The position numbers were made by a program, and so were the translations under genes. DNA of 64,000 nt, from the NCBI RefSeq assembly GCF_902833225.1, contig NZ_CADFEI010000006.1:62001-126000 (forward strand). Reading direction: 5' to 3'. The notes below the pieces were generated by a model that was given only the letters and a program-made list of their open reading frames with translations, was not told the DNA's origin and ran no database searches. Position 1 is the stretch's first letter, and each line of letters starts with the position of its first letter. The DNA comes from Burkholderia sp. BCC1644. Lineage in GTDB: Bacteria; Pseudomonadota; Gammaproteobacteria; Burkholderiales; Burkholderiaceae. Below are positions 35,473 through 44,926 of this stretch, piece after piece.

Positions 35473-36822
35473 TTACTCGACGGCTTTCGCATAGCCGCCC
35501 ACACGGGTGTAACGCAGCCCCATCGCACTGATCGCGACGGCGGCACAGACGATCGGCACGATCAGTATCATGAAGACGCCCGACAGCCCCATCGCACTCG
35601 CCATCACCAGCGCGCCGACGAACGAGCCCGCGATCGCGCCGAGCCGGCCGACACCGAGCGCCCAACTCACGCCCGTCACACGGCTGCCGGTCGGATAGAA
35701 ATCGGCCGCGAGCGCATTGGCCCCGGTTTGCGAGCCGGCGACGCCGAAGCCGATTCCAAAGATGCCGATGCACAGCGACGGCAGGTCGTCGTAGTGCCAC
35801 GCGACGAGGAACACGCACAGCGCACTGGCGAGATAGGCAGCCACCAGCACCGCGTATGCATTGAAACGGTCCATCGCACGCCCGAGTAGAATCGCGCCGA
35901 CCGTGCCGCCCAGTTGGAACATCGCGGTGACGATCGCCGCTTGGGCGAGATCGAAGCCCGCTTCGCGAAACAGGCTCGGCAACCAGTTGGTGACAAGATA
36001 GACGATCAGCAGGTTCATCCAGAACGCACACCACAGCGCGAGCGTGCCGAACCGCAGCGGCCGCGCGAACAGTTGCGACACGGGCGAGCGCGCCGCGACG
36101 CTCGCCGGCTCGTCCGCGACGAAGCACTGCGCGCCGTCCGGCGCATCGTGCGACATGCGGCGCAGCACGACCGCGATCTGCGCGGCCGGCGCGCGCCGAT
36201 AAATCAGGAAACGGATCGATTCAGGCAACGCTGCAAGCATCACGAGCCCGAGCGCGATCGGCAGCACGCCGCCGATGACGAACATCGCATGCCAGCCGTA
36301 ACGCGGAATCACGTGCGCGGCGATGAATCCCGCCGCCGCGGATCCGAACGTGAAACCGCAGAACATCGTCGTGACGACCAGCGCACGGCGGGCGCGCGGG
36401 CTGTACTCGGACGTCATCGCGATCGCGTTCGGCATCGCCGCGCCCAGGCCGACGCCAGTCAGGAAACGCAGCGCCGTCAACGAATGCATATCCGGCGCGA
36501 TGGCGCACAGCGTGCTGAAGAGGCCGAAGGACAGTACCGAGCCAACCAGCAGGCGCTTGCGGCCGAACCGGTCGCCGAGCGGCCCGGCGAAGAACGCGCC
36601 CGCCGCGAGACCGACCAGGCCGGACGCCAACAGCAGCGTGATGCCTGCCGTACCGGCATGCCAGTCGCCGCGCAGCGCGGGCACGACGAAGCCGATCAGC
36701 GCTGTGTCGAGACCATCGAGCGCAACCACGGCGAAACACTGCAAGGCAATCGCCAGCTGGAAGCGTGAGAACGGCAGCGCGTCGATCCAGCGCTGCACGT
36801 CGAATGTGGGTGTGGGTTGCAA
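35473..36822 (-). CDS. MFS aromatic acid:H+ symporter (AAHS family)
   Basis: 449 residues, twelve membrane helices. The start is a TTG with a good AAGGAG seven bases upstream; the first in-frame ATG is far inside the protein. AAHS marks: FDVQRWIDALPFSRFQ near the N-terminus, the TM1 acidic motif ALDGLDTALIGFVVPAL and the loop 2-3 signature GPLGDRFGRKRLL. Relatives (PcaK, BenK) import hydroxybenzoates. Downstream of the decarboxylase, upstream of the porin: uptake and first step of degradation in one operon. Confidence 0.88.
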   Translation of the reverse strand: MQPTPTFDVQRWIDALPFSRFQLAIALQCFAVVALDGLDTALIGFVVPALRGDWHAGTAGITLLLASGLVGLAAGAFFAGPLGDRFGRKRLLVGSVLSFGLFSTLCAIAPDMHSLTALRFLTGVGLGAAMPNAIAMTSEYSPRARRALVVTTMFCGFTFGSAAAGFIAAHVIPRYGWHAMFVIGGVLPIALGLVMLAALPESIRFLIYRRAPAAQIAVVLRRMSHDAPDGAQCFVADEPASVAARSPVSQLFARPLRFGTLALWCAFWMNLLIVYLVTNWLPSLFREAGFDLAQAAIVTAMFQLGGTVGAILLGRAMDRFNAYAVLVAAYLASALCVFLVAWHYDDLPSLCIGIFGIGFGVAGSQTGANALAADFYPTGSRVTGVSWALGVGRLGAIAGSFVGALVMASAMGLSGVFMILIVPIVCAAVAISAMGLRYTRVGGYAKAVE

Positions 36823-37060
36823 GAGGGTGTCTCCTTCGTTTTATCCTGACGGACCGGACGGCCTGTGCCGGGTCCATGCATCGGGCATTGGGCATCGGCC
36901 GCGGCGGACGACGCGGCACGCCCGTCTGCCGCGGCCGTTGCCAATCGTCCCGATCAACTTCAATCATTCATTCGCACTACGAACTCCTTTCGATACCACC
37001 GAATCGCGCGCCGCCACATATCGCCGGATTGTTCCGGCGAATCGGCGGCACCCGCGCCTC

Positions 37061-38041
37061 TTAGTCCAGCCGGAACAACCGCTTCGCGTTGTCCCGCCCG
37101 ATCTTCTCCCGGTCGTTGTCGCCGATCTCGGCAGCGTCGAACCATGCGCTCGCCTCCTCCATCGATTCAAACGGATAGTCGGCAGAGAACAGCACGCGGT
37201 CGCTGCCGATCTCGTCGATCGCGTTGCGCATCGCGATCGTGCGGAAATTGCCGCTCGTCGTGACGTAGAAATGCGTGCGGAACGTATCGATGAAGGATCG
37301 CTTCGCCTTCACGCCCATCGGATTCTTGCCGTTCGGGGATGCCCAGTGCGACGTGCGCCAGATGTTGTGCAGCGCGAGCTCGCCGAGATGACCGAGGATC
37401 ACCGTCAGGTTCGGGTGCTCGTCGAACAGGCCGCTGCCGATCAGGCGAAGCGCATGCACACCCGTTTCGCGTGAAAACTCCCACGCCGGCCCCATCAACC
37501 ACGGATGGCCTTCGATCGCCAGTTGCTGGCTCGGCAGCGGATTGCGCGGGTGCAGGTAGAACGGCACGTCGAGCCGCGCAACCTCGGCCCAGAACGGCCG
37601 GAATTGCGGCAGATCGTAGTAGGTCGCGTTATCGGCGTGGCCGATCTGCGAGAAGCCGTTGACGAGCGCGCCCTTGAAACCGAGTTCGGTCACCGCACGC
37701 GCCAGCTCGCGCGCGGCGGCATCCGGGTCCTGCAGCGGCAACGCGGCAAACGCGCCGAAGCGGTCCGGCCGGCGCGCGACCTGTTCGGCTAGCAGGTCGT
37801 TCGCGCGCCGCGCGACGTCGATCGCACGGCCCGTGTCGGTGATCGCCTGGACGGCCGGCGCGTTCAGCGACAGGATCGCGTAGCCGATCCCGCATGCATC
37901 CATGCGCTCGACGCGCTCCTCCTGCACGTCGAGCAGTTGACGGCGTCGCGCCGGCCAGATGTCGGCGGTAAAGTAGTGTTCGGAATCGCCGATCGTGTCC
38001 GGCGTGGCAAAGTGCTCCTCGAGTGCGATCTTGTCCCGCAT
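37061..38041 (-). CDS. amidohydrolase-type hydroxybenzoate decarboxylase (gamma-resorcylate decarboxylase family)
   Basis: 326 residues, full length. Very like gamma-resorcylate (2,6-dihydroxybenzoate) decarboxylase: metal ligands of that family are in register, E8 and H10 (IALEEHF), H164 (FYLHPRNPLP) and D288 (FSADYPFE), plus H218 (ILGHLGE). Expected to remove CO2 non-oxidatively from a hydroxybenzoate such as 2,6- or 2,3-dihydroxybenzoate or salicylate; exact substrate not decidable. AGGAGG before the ATG. Divergent from a LysR gene, and 238 bp upstream of the AAHS transporter. Confidence 0.87.
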   Translation of the reverse strand: MRDKIALEEHFATPDTIGDSEHYFTADIWPARRRQLLDVQEERVERMDACGIGYAILSLNAPAVQAITDTGRAIDVARRANDLLAEQVARRPDRFGAFAALPLQDPDAAARELARAVTELGFKGALVNGFSQIGHADNATYYDLPQFRPFWAEVARLDVPFYLHPRNPLPSQQLAIEGHPWLMGPAWEFSRETGVHALRLIGSGLFDEHPNLTVILGHLGELALHNIWRTSHWASPNGKNPMGVKAKRSFIDTFRTHFYVTTSGNFRTIAMRNAIDEIGSDRVLFSADYPFESMEEASAWFDAAEIGDNDREKIGRDNAKRLFRLD

Positions 38042-38183
38042 GCTGCCTCCTGTGATGTCCGGGCCGCCGCGCCACTGTGGCGCGGCGTATCGGAACCAGC
38101 ATAGGAGGGCCGCGGCGCCCTGTTAAATTGCGACGTTGAATACCGTCATTCACGGCATCTATACCCGCCTACCGACCGACGCG

Positions 38184-39131
38184 ATGGAACACGACCCCGA
38201 TCTGCGCAACATCGACCTGAACCTGCTGCTCGTGTTCGATGTGCTGTATCGCACACGCAGCACGACGCGCGCGGCGGACGCGCTGCACCTCACGCAACCG
38301 TCGGTCAGCAACGCGCTGAAGCGGCTGCGCACGCTGTTCGACGACGCGCTGTTCGTGAAAACGGCCGACGGCATGCAGCCCACGCCGCGCGCGGACGCGA
38401 TTGCAGCACGCGTCGACGAAGGGCTCGCCTCGCTGCGCACCGCGCTGCAGGCCGGCCGCGCATTCGACCCGGCCACGTCGACCCGCACCTTCCGCCTGTA
38501 CACGAGCGATCTCGGGCAGGCGATCTTCATGCCGCCACTCGTCGCGCACCTGCGCCAGGTGGCACCCGGCATCCGGATCGTCACGGCCGATCCGCCGCTC
38601 GATGCCGCGCAGCAGATGATGAAGCTCGGGCAGATCGACCTCGCGCTCGGCATGTTCACCGGGCTGCACGCCGATTTCCATCAGCAGCGGCTGTTCCACG
38701 AAACCTACGTGGCACTCGTGCGCAACGACCATCCGACGATCGGCTCGACGCTCACAGCCGAGCAGTTCTTCGCGGCCGACCATGTGAGCTACACGCCGAC
38801 GGCCGGCAGCCACGCGCACTTCGAAGCGGCGCTTTATGCGCTGTCGCCGCATGCCGGCAGCACGCGCCATGTCGTGCTGCAGCTCGCACATTCGTTCGGA
38901 CTGGAACGCATCGTGTCGTCGAGCGACCTCGTCGCGTGCATTCCAAGCCGCCTCGCCCGCGTACTGTCGCGGCTGCAGGACGTGCGTGCCGTGCCGTTGC
39001 CGTTCGACACGGCGCCGGCCGACATCGCGCAGTTCTGGCACGAACGCTACCAGCGTGACGAAGGGCATCAGTGGCTGCGCTCGCTCGTCTACGACCTGTT
39101 TCACGACCTTCGCCTCAGTGCGTTGCCGTAA
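38184..39131 (+). CDS. LysR-type regulator of the decarboxylase module
   Basis: 315 residues from MEHDPDLRNIDLNLLLVFDV; a TTG at 38136 would add 16 residues. NodD-like winged helix (TRAADALHLTQPSVSNALKRL) and effector domain. Divergent from the decarboxylase, so it probably activates decarboxylase-transporter-porin expression with the aromatic substrate as inducer. No clear ribosome binding site. Confidence 0.85.
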   Translation: MEHDPDLRNIDLNLLLVFDVLYRTRSTTRAADALHLTQPSVSNALKRLRTLFDDALFVKTADGMQPTPRADAIAARVDEGLASLRTALQAGRAFDPATSTRTFRLYTSDLGQAIFMPPLVAHLRQVAPGIRIVTADPPLDAAQQMMKLGQIDLALGMFTGLHADFHQQRLFHETYVALVRNDHPTIGSTLTAEQFFAADHVSYTPTAGSHAHFEAALYALSPHAGSTRHVVLQLAHSFGLERIVSSSDLVACIPSRLARVLSRLQDVRAVPLPFDTAPADIAQFWHERYQRDEGHQWLRSLVYDLFHDLRLSALP

Positions 39132-39140
39132 GCTCACCAC

Positions 39141-39170
39141 AAAAAAAAACGGGCAACCCAGGGCTGCCCG
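39141..39170 (-). terminator. intrinsic terminator for the deacylase operon
   Basis: Stem CGGGCA/TGCCCG with inner CCC/GGG at 39150-39170; on the minus strand it is followed by nine T (39141-39149). It lies ~140 bp beyond the deacylase stop, just after the LysR stop on the other strand. Confidence 0.8.
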
Positions 39171-39229
39171 TATCAACTCCACTTGGTTCCAGCGTTCTTC
39201 TCACGGAACGCGGAGCGAACTCCGCGCCT

Positions 39230-39302
39230 CACAATCTAGTGATGCGTGGCAACGCGGTCAATTTGACAAGGACGAAACTGTTCCATGAGCCTGTAGGACA
39301 CC
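39230..39302. repeat. diverged repeat, intact-locus copy
   Basis: Partner of 34008-34078 (see there). It lies just after the deacylase stop. A hairpin GCGGAG-cgaa-CTCCGC directly beside it (39210-39225) has a weaker counterpart near 33983-34005, so the homologous stretch is probably ~160 bp including the gene tail. Confidence 0.6.
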
Positions 39303-39309
39303 ACGCCGC

Positions 39310-40425
39310 TCACGCCCCGAGCAACATCCCCTTGCGCACCGGCACCGTGCCCGTCACGCGGCCGAGCGGCGCGCCGGCCGTCACGAAACGTATCGCGCGG
39401 CGCATGTAGAACACGCCGTCGGTCCCGCTCGAAATCGTCGTGATCGCATCCGTCAGCGGATCGACGATATCGAACAGCGGATCGCCGGCGCGGATCGTCG
39501 CGCCGATCGCCGCGCGATGCACGAGGATCCCGCTCACCGGCGCGTAGAACTGCTCGCTGCCCGCGAGCGGCGTGGCCGGTGCGCCCAGCGGCGGCAGCGG
39601 CGCGCGTTCGCCGTGCACCGCGCCGCACCAGACGAGATAGTCGACGAGCGCGCCGGCATCGCGTTCAGCGTATTCGTACGTCACGTCGCGCTGGCCACGG
39701 CACTCGACCGTCACGGCCACCGTGCCGGCCGCCATCGGCGTGCCTTCCGGCAAATGCTGCGGCAACTGCGACCACAGCAGGTGATGCGCATCGTCGAACG
39801 CATGTCCGCCCGAATCCTCGGCGAGCAGCGACACCTCCGCACCGAGATAACGCGCGAGCGGCTCGATGTCCGGCCATGCGGTATCGCTCGTGTACACGTG
39901 CATCACTGCTTCGAGCGAACAATGCAGGTCGATCACGACGTCGGCGTCGTGCGACAGCTTCAGCAGCGCAAGCTGCAGCGCGTCGAATTCGGTACGCGGC
40001 GCGATGTCGTCGAGCGCCGCGCCGACGCATTCGCGCACGATCGCGCGATTGCGTTCGCCGTCGTCGCCGAGCCGGTCGCGCGCCCGCGCGGCGATCTCCG
40101 CGAGCGGCAGGAAGCCGCGATTGAAGTTGCGGCCGCTTGCGAGGTCGAAACGGCCGATGAACTGCCCGAGCAGATGATGATTGAGGCCGACCGGGTTCGA
40201 CACCGGCACGAGCACGATCTCGGCCGCGAGCCGGCCGTCGGCATCGAGCTGCGCGAGGCGCTGCTTCAGCACGAACGCCGCGAGCATCGCGGGCGTCTCG
40301 TCCGCGTGCAGTGCGGCCTGCAGGTAGATCTTGCGGCCGGAATCGGCCGGCCCGAAATGAAAGCTCGTCAGCGTGCGCTGCGTGCCGATCGACGGCGACA
40401 GGAGCGGCGTGGTGCGAATCTGCAT
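39310..40425 (-). CDS. succinylglutamate desuccinylase/aspartoacylase-family zinc deacylase
   Basis: 371 residues. Zinc site HxxE as H40/E43 (LHADETPAM) with the third ligand H168 (VIDLHCS) and probable catalytic E240 (VTVECRGQ). A C-terminal beta-rich domain (SGILVHRAAIGATIRAGDPLF) resembles the extra domain of the AstE/AspA-like group. Removes an acyl or amide group from an N-acylated substrate, not identified. 56 bp after the binding-protein gene on the same strand, so the binding protein may deliver its substrate. Confidence 0.83.
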   Translation of the reverse strand: MQIRTTPLLSPSIGTQRTLTSFHFGPADSGRKIYLQAALHADETPAMLAAFVLKQRLAQLDADGRLAAEIVLVPVSNPVGLNHHLLGQFIGRFDLASGRNFNRGFLPLAEIAARARDRLGDDGERNRAIVRECVGAALDDIAPRTEFDALQLALLKLSHDADVVIDLHCSLEAVMHVYTSDTAWPDIEPLARYLGAEVSLLAEDSGGHAFDDAHHLLWSQLPQHLPEGTPMAAGTVAVTVECRGQRDVTYEYAERDAGALVDYLVWCGAVHGERAPLPPLGAPATPLAGSEQFYAPVSGILVHRAAIGATIRAGDPLFDIVDPLTDAITTISSGTDGVFYMRRAIRFVTAGAPLGRVTGTVPVRKGMLLGA

Positions 40426-40481
40426 CGATGATCTCGAACGGAAGAAAACAGGGGAATCGGAGGAATCGGCCTGCACGGCGC

Positions 40482-41255
40482 TCAGTCGCCGTACGGGTTG
40501 AAATCGAAGTACCGCTTGGCGATCCGGTCGTACGTGCCGTCCTTCAGCATCGATGCGATCGCGCCGTCGATCGACGCCTTCAGCGCCGTATCGGATTGCC
40601 GCATGCCGATGCCGACGCCGCGATCGCCCATGTCGAGCGGTGCGCCGACGAATGCAAAGCCCTTGCCGCGCGGCTGGCGCAGGAACCCGTAGTCGGCTTC
40701 CACCGTGCCGAGCAGCGCCGCGTCGAGGCGGCCGTTCACGAGATCGGCGAACACGTCGTCCTGGCTCTTGTACGGCACCACGCTCACGCCGGCCGTCGCC
40801 CAGTGCGCGAGCGCCCACGATTCGAACTGCGTGCCCGACTGCACGCCGACGCGCTTGCCGGCCAGCGAGGCGGTCGTGCTGCCGAGCCCGAGGTCGGGCC
40901 GCGCGACGAGCCGCGACTTGAAGCGGAACAGCTTCGACGAGAACAGGATCTGCTTCTCGCGCTTCTCCGTGATCGCCATCGACGACAGGATCGCGTCGAT
41001 CTTGCGCGCCTGCAGCGCCGGGATCATCCCGGAAAACTCGAGCTCGACCCACTGGCAGCGCAACTGCGCGCGGCGGCAGATCTCGTTGCCGAGATCGACG
41101 TCGAAGCCTTTCAGGCTGCCGTCGGGCGCCTTCGCGTCCATCGGCGGATAGGTCGGGTCGATGCCGAGCCGCACGACGTGCGCGTCGAGCGCAAACGCGG
41201 ACGTGGCAGCCAGGCCAAGGCACAGGGAAACGAGCGGGACGAGGAAACGTTTCAT
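40482..41255 (-). CDS. periplasmic amino-acid-type solute-binding protein
   Basis: 257 residues from MKRFLVPLVSLCLGLAATSA, a signal peptide cut after AFA. SBP family 3: LRLG-like start (VVRLGIDPTYPPMDAK), GFDVDLGNEIC and AILSSMAITEKREKQILFS. It binds an amino acid or derivative in the periplasm. No ABC permease or ATPase is adjacent, so it must use a distant transporter or serve another role. Divergent from the LysR gene at 41393. Confidence 0.88.
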   Translation of the reverse strand: MKRFLVPLVSLCLGLAATSAFALDAHVVRLGIDPTYPPMDAKAPDGSLKGFDVDLGNEICRRAQLRCQWVELEFSGMIPALQARKIDAILSSMAITEKREKQILFSSKLFRFKSRLVARPDLGLGSTTASLAGKRVGVQSGTQFESWALAHWATAGVSVVPYKSQDDVFADLVNGRLDAALLGTVEADYGFLRQPRGKGFAFVGAPLDMGDRGVGIGMRQSDTALKASIDGAIASMLKDGTYDRIAKRYFDFNPYGD

Positions 41256-41354
41256 GGTCGACGGAGGGCAGGAAGAAGGGCAAACGGCATCAGCCGGACT
41301 GCCTGCGATCGTAGGCGGCACCGGCCGCCGCCGGAACCATCGACTGCCTTATCA

Positions 41355-41373
41355 TGATCGGTATTTCCGATCA
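41355..41373. promoter_or_regulatory. LysR-type operator, perfect 7-bp inverted repeat
   Basis: TGATCGG-tattt-CCGATCA, containing the ATC-N9-GAT form of a LysR box. It lies between the divergent LysR gene and binding-protein gene, 20 bp before the LysR start. Confidence 0.7.
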
Positions 41374-41392
41374 CCGGCCTCGCCGCTTGCCC

Positions 41393-42313
41393 ATGGCGTT
41401 CACGCTGTCCCAGCTCCGCATCTTCCAGGCCGTCGTCGAGCACGGCAGCCTGCGCGCCGCCGCACGCGCGCTCGATCTCGCGCAAAGCGGCGTCACGCAG
41501 CAGTTGCAAAGCCTCGAGGCGACGCTCGGCGCGACGCTGCTCACGCGCACCAATCGCGGGATCGTGCCGACGGCCGTCGGCCAGCGGCTGCTCGCGCGCT
41601 CCGGTTCGATCCTCGGTGAATGCGAACAGGTCGAGCGGGAAATCCGCCAGCTGAGCGGCGCGTACGAGGGCACCGTCACGCTCGGGCTCGTGACCGAGCC
41701 GCTGATCGACGCGTTCGCGCCGGTGCTGACCGCGTTTCGCGCGCGCTTCGACAAGGTAGACGTGCACCTGCGTACCGGCACGTCGCGGATGATGGTCGGC
41801 TGGCTGCGCGAAAGCGCGGTCGATTTCGCGATCGCGCTGGTCGCGAAGCAGACCGATACGACCGATCTCGCGGTCACGCCGCTGCGCGCATCGGCGCCGG
41901 TGGTCGTCTGCCGCCACGGGCATCCGGCGATGCACGCGCAATCGCTCGCCGAGCTGGCCGGCTACGCGTGGGTGTCCACGCGCTCGCCGAACCTGAGCGC
42001 CGACCCGGTCGTGAACCGGCTGCTCGCCTACTTCGACGCGCACGGCCAGCCGCCGCCGAAGGTTCTCGCCACCGTCGAAGGGATGTTCGAGACGCTGCAG
42101 ATCGTCACGCAGACCGATTCCCTCGCGCTCGAGACCGAGGCCATCACGCGCCACGGGCCGTTCGCCGGCGCGCTCGCGAAGGTGCCGGTGCGCGAGCAGG
42201 CCGAGTCGCAGGACATCTGCCTGCTGCAGCGCGCGGCCGTGCCGCTGACGCCGGCCGCGCAGGAACTCGCGACGATGCTCGCGTCGTACCTGAGGATGGT
42301 GCGCGGGCGGTAG
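41393..42313 (+). CDS. LysR-type regulator
   Basis: 306 residues from MAFTLSQLRIFQAVVEHGSL; an upstream ATG at 41354 sits inside the operator and is less likely. Winged helix (RAAARALDLAQSGVTQQLQSLE) and CysB/CbbR-like effector domain (GTVTLGLVTEPLIDAFAP). Controls, by position, the binding protein and deacylase on the other strand; convergent with the MFS gene. Confidence 0.85.
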   Translation: MAFTLSQLRIFQAVVEHGSLRAAARALDLAQSGVTQQLQSLEATLGATLLTRTNRGIVPTAVGQRLLARSGSILGECEQVEREIRQLSGAYEGTVTLGLVTEPLIDAFAPVLTAFRARFDKVDVHLRTGTSRMMVGWLRESAVDFAIALVAKQTDTTDLAVTPLRASAPVVVCRHGHPAMHAQSLAELAGYAWVSTRSPNLSADPVVNRLLAYFDAHGQPPPKVLATVEGMFETLQIVTQTDSLALETEAITRHGPFAGALAKVPVREQAESQDICLLQRAAVPLTPAAQELATMLASYLRMVRGR

Positions 42314-42347
42314 GCACGACGGGCCGCACCGCCGCCCGCCCCGCGCG

Positions 42348-43679
42348 TCAGTCGAGCGACTCCTGGGCCGTCTCGCGCAGCATCGCGACTGCGATCAGCG
42401 ACAGCACCACGCACGCGGCCACGTAGCCGGCCGGCGCGAGCTTGCTGCCGGTCGTCTTCACGAGCCAGGTCGCGATCAGCTGCGCGGTGCCGCCGAAGAT
42501 CGTCACCGCGAGCGCATACGCGATCGAGATGCCGGTCGCCCGCACGTGGCGCGGCAGCGATTCGCACATCAGCGCCATTTCCGATGCCGAGCCGAGCGAA
42601 TAGAACAGCAGCATCAGCGCGGTCAGCGGCAGGATCACCGACAGCGTCGGGTGATGGTTCATCAGCCAGAACGCCGGGAACAGCAGCAGGACCAGCACGC
42701 CGCGGCCGACGAAGATCGGCAGGCGCCGGCTGCCGAGCGTGTCCGACAACCAGCCGAACAACGGGCACGTCACCAGCATCACGCAGCCGGACGCGACGCC
42801 GACGAACATCGACAGCTTCATCGGCAGGCCGAGCGTGTGGATCGCGTAAGTCGGCATGTAGAACGTCAGGATGTAGGTCGACACCGTGCCGCCCATCACC
42901 GTGAGCATCAGCAGCAGCACCGTGCGCGTGTGTTTCGAGAACAGCTCGTGCAGCACGCCGCGCTCGATCCCGTGATGGCTGTCGCCGGGTGCGTCGTCCG
43001 CGAGCCGGCGGCGCAGATACATGCCGACCGGCGCGATCAGTACGCCGACGAGGAACGGCAGCCGCCAGCCCCAGCTTTCCAGCGCGTCCTTCGTCATCGT
43101 GTTCGACAGCAGCGCCGCGAAGCCCGAGCCCATCAGCGCGGCGCCGCCCTGTGTCGCCAGCTGCCAGCTGGCGCGGAACGCGCGGCGCGACGTGCCGCCC
43201 TGTTCGAGCAGCGTCGTCGTCGCCGCGCCGAATTCGCCGCCCTGCGAGAAGCCCTGCAGCAGCCGCGCGAACACGACGAGCAGCGGCGCGGCCACGCCGA
43301 CCTGCGCATAGGTCGGTGCGATCGCGATCAGCCCCGTGCCGAGCGCCATCAGCATGATCGTCAGGTTCAGCGCGGCCTTGCGTCCCTTGCGGTCGGCGTA
43401 GACGCCCAGCACGACGCTGCCGAGCGGCCGCGTGAAGAAGCCGGCGGCGAACGTCGCGACCGACAGCAGCAGCGACGTGGTCGCGTCGCTCGACGGGAAG
43501 AACAGCTTGCCGATCAGCACCGCGAAGAACCCGTACACGGTGAAATCGAAGAACTCCAGCCAGTTGCCGATCACGGCCGCGGCAATTGCGCCGCGCCGCG
43601 TGACGGCAGGCGCGCCGGGCACGCCGGTTTCGGCGGCCCCCGTCGACGCGGGGTGCAGCGCGAGATGGTCTTTCTGCAT
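42348..43679 (-). CDS. MFS metabolite:H+ symporter (MHS family)
   Basis: 443 residues, twelve helices. MHS marks: AAAVIGNWLEFFDFTVYGFFA in TM1, FAAGFFTRPLGSVVLGVYADRKGRK at loop 2-3 and LLQGFSQGGEFGAATT in TM4. Relatives carry 2-oxoglutarate, citrate, proline/betaine or shikimate; substrate not determinable. AGGAG before the ATG. It lies 56 bp after the M20 amidohydrolase gene, so it probably imports the compound that the enzyme hydrolyses. Confidence 0.88.
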   Translation of the reverse strand: MQKDHLALHPASTGAAETGVPGAPAVTRRGAIAAAVIGNWLEFFDFTVYGFFAVLIGKLFFPSSDATTSLLLSVATFAAGFFTRPLGSVVLGVYADRKGRKAALNLTIMLMALGTGLIAIAPTYAQVGVAAPLLVVFARLLQGFSQGGEFGAATTTLLEQGGTSRRAFRASWQLATQGGAALMGSGFAALLSNTMTKDALESWGWRLPFLVGVLIAPVGMYLRRRLADDAPGDSHHGIERGVLHELFSKHTRTVLLLMLTVMGGTVSTYILTFYMPTYAIHTLGLPMKLSMFVGVASGCVMLVTCPLFGWLSDTLGSRRLPIFVGRGVLVLLLFPAFWLMNHHPTLSVILPLTALMLLFYSLGSASEMALMCESLPRHVRATGISIAYALAVTIFGGTAQLIATWLVKTTGSKLAPAGYVAACVVLSLIAVAMLRETAQESLD

Positions 43680-43735
43680 CGTTGTCGTCTCCTCTCAATG
43701 CGGCCGGAAGCGCCGGCCGCGCGCCGCCGCCACGC

Positions 43736-44926
43736 TCACTGCCCGAGGTAACGCTCCACGAGACGCGTCCAGTACGCCGCACCGATCGGCAGGTTGCGAT
43801 CGTTGAAGTCGTACTTCGGGTTGTGCACCATGCAGCCGTCCTCGCCTTCGCCATTGCCGAGCCGCACGAACGAGCCCGGCCGCTGCTGCAGCATGAATGC
43901 GAAATCCTCGCTGCCCATCAGCAGGTCGGTCTGCTCGACCACGTGCGCGTCGCCGACGAGTTCGCGTGCGACCTGCGCGGCGAAATCCGTTTCGGCATCC
44001 GAATTGACGACGACCGGGTAGCCTTCGATGTACTCGACGTTGGCCGTCGCGCCGTAGCTCGCGGCCTGCGTCTCGGCCAGCTCGGTGATGCGGCGCTTGA
44101 GCAGCGCGCGGACTTCGGGGCTGAACGAGCGCACGCTGAGTTCGAGACGCGCGCCGTTCGGAATCACGTTGTTCGCGGTGCCCGCGTGCATCGAGCCGAC
44201 CGTGACGACCGCCGGCTGCGCGGGGTCGACGTTGCGCGCGACGATCGTCTGCAGCGCCATCACGATGCTCGCCGCGACGACGACCGGATCGACCGTCAGG
44301 TGCGGCCGCGCCGCGTGGCCGCCAACGCCTTCGATCGTGATGATCGCCTTGTCGCCGGCCGACATGAACGGGCCGCGCCGCGTGAGGAACACGCCGGGCG
44401 CTGCGCCAGGATGGTTGTGCATGCCGAACACGGCATCGCACGGGAAGCGTTCGAACAGGCCGTCGTCGATCATCTTCTTCGCACCGCTGTCGACGCCGTG
44501 CTCTTCCGCCGGCTGGAAATACAGGTGCACGGTGCCGGAGAAGTTGCGCGTCTTCGCGAGATGCTGCGCGGCGCCGAGCAGCATCGTCGTGTGGCCGTCG
44601 TGGCCGCACGCGTGCATCTTGCCGTGCGTGCCGCTCGCATACGGCAGGCCGGTCGCCTCGACGATCGGCAGCGCATCCATGTCGGCGCGAATGCCGATGC
44701 TGCGCGTGCCGTCGCCCACGCGCAGCGTGCCGACGACACCCGTCTTGCCGACCCCGCGCGTCACCTGCCAGCCCCATTGCTCGAGCTTGTCCGCGACGAG
44801 CGCGGCCGTGTCGTGCTCTTCGTACGCGAGTTCGGGATGGTGATGGATGTGGTGACGGATCTCGCGCAGCCCGCCGGCGGCGGGCATCAGATCCTCGATT
44901 GCGGTGAAGCGGACGTCGGTGGTCAT
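43736..44926 (-). CDS. M20D-family amidohydrolase (hippurate-hydrolase-like)
   Basis: 396 residues. Metal-binding motifs of the M20D peptidase group: IGIRADMDALP, MHACGHDGHTTML with the bridging Cys, YFQPAEEHGVD with the catalytic Glu, and the dimerisation segment GVGGHAARPHLTVDP. Splits an N-acyl amino acid, such as hippurate or an N-acetyl amino acid, into acid and amine. AGGAG seven bases before the ATG at 44926. First gene of a two-gene operon with the MHS transporter. Confidence 0.87.
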   Translation of the reverse strand: MTTDVRFTAIEDLMPAAGGLREIRHHIHHHPELAYEEHDTAALVADKLEQWGWQVTRGVGKTGVVGTLRVGDGTRSIGIRADMDALPIVEATGLPYASGTHGKMHACGHDGHTTMLLGAAQHLAKTRNFSGTVHLYFQPAEEHGVDSGAKKMIDDGLFERFPCDAVFGMHNHPGAAPGVFLTRRGPFMSAGDKAIITIEGVGGHAARPHLTVDPVVVAASIVMALQTIVARNVDPAQPAVVTVGSMHAGTANNVIPNGARLELSVRSFSPEVRALLKRRITELAETQAASYGATANVEYIEGYPVVVNSDAETDFAAQVARELVGDAHVVEQTDLLMGSEDFAFMLQQRPGSFVRLGNGEGEDGCMVHNPKYDFNDRNLPIGAAYWTRLVERYLGQ

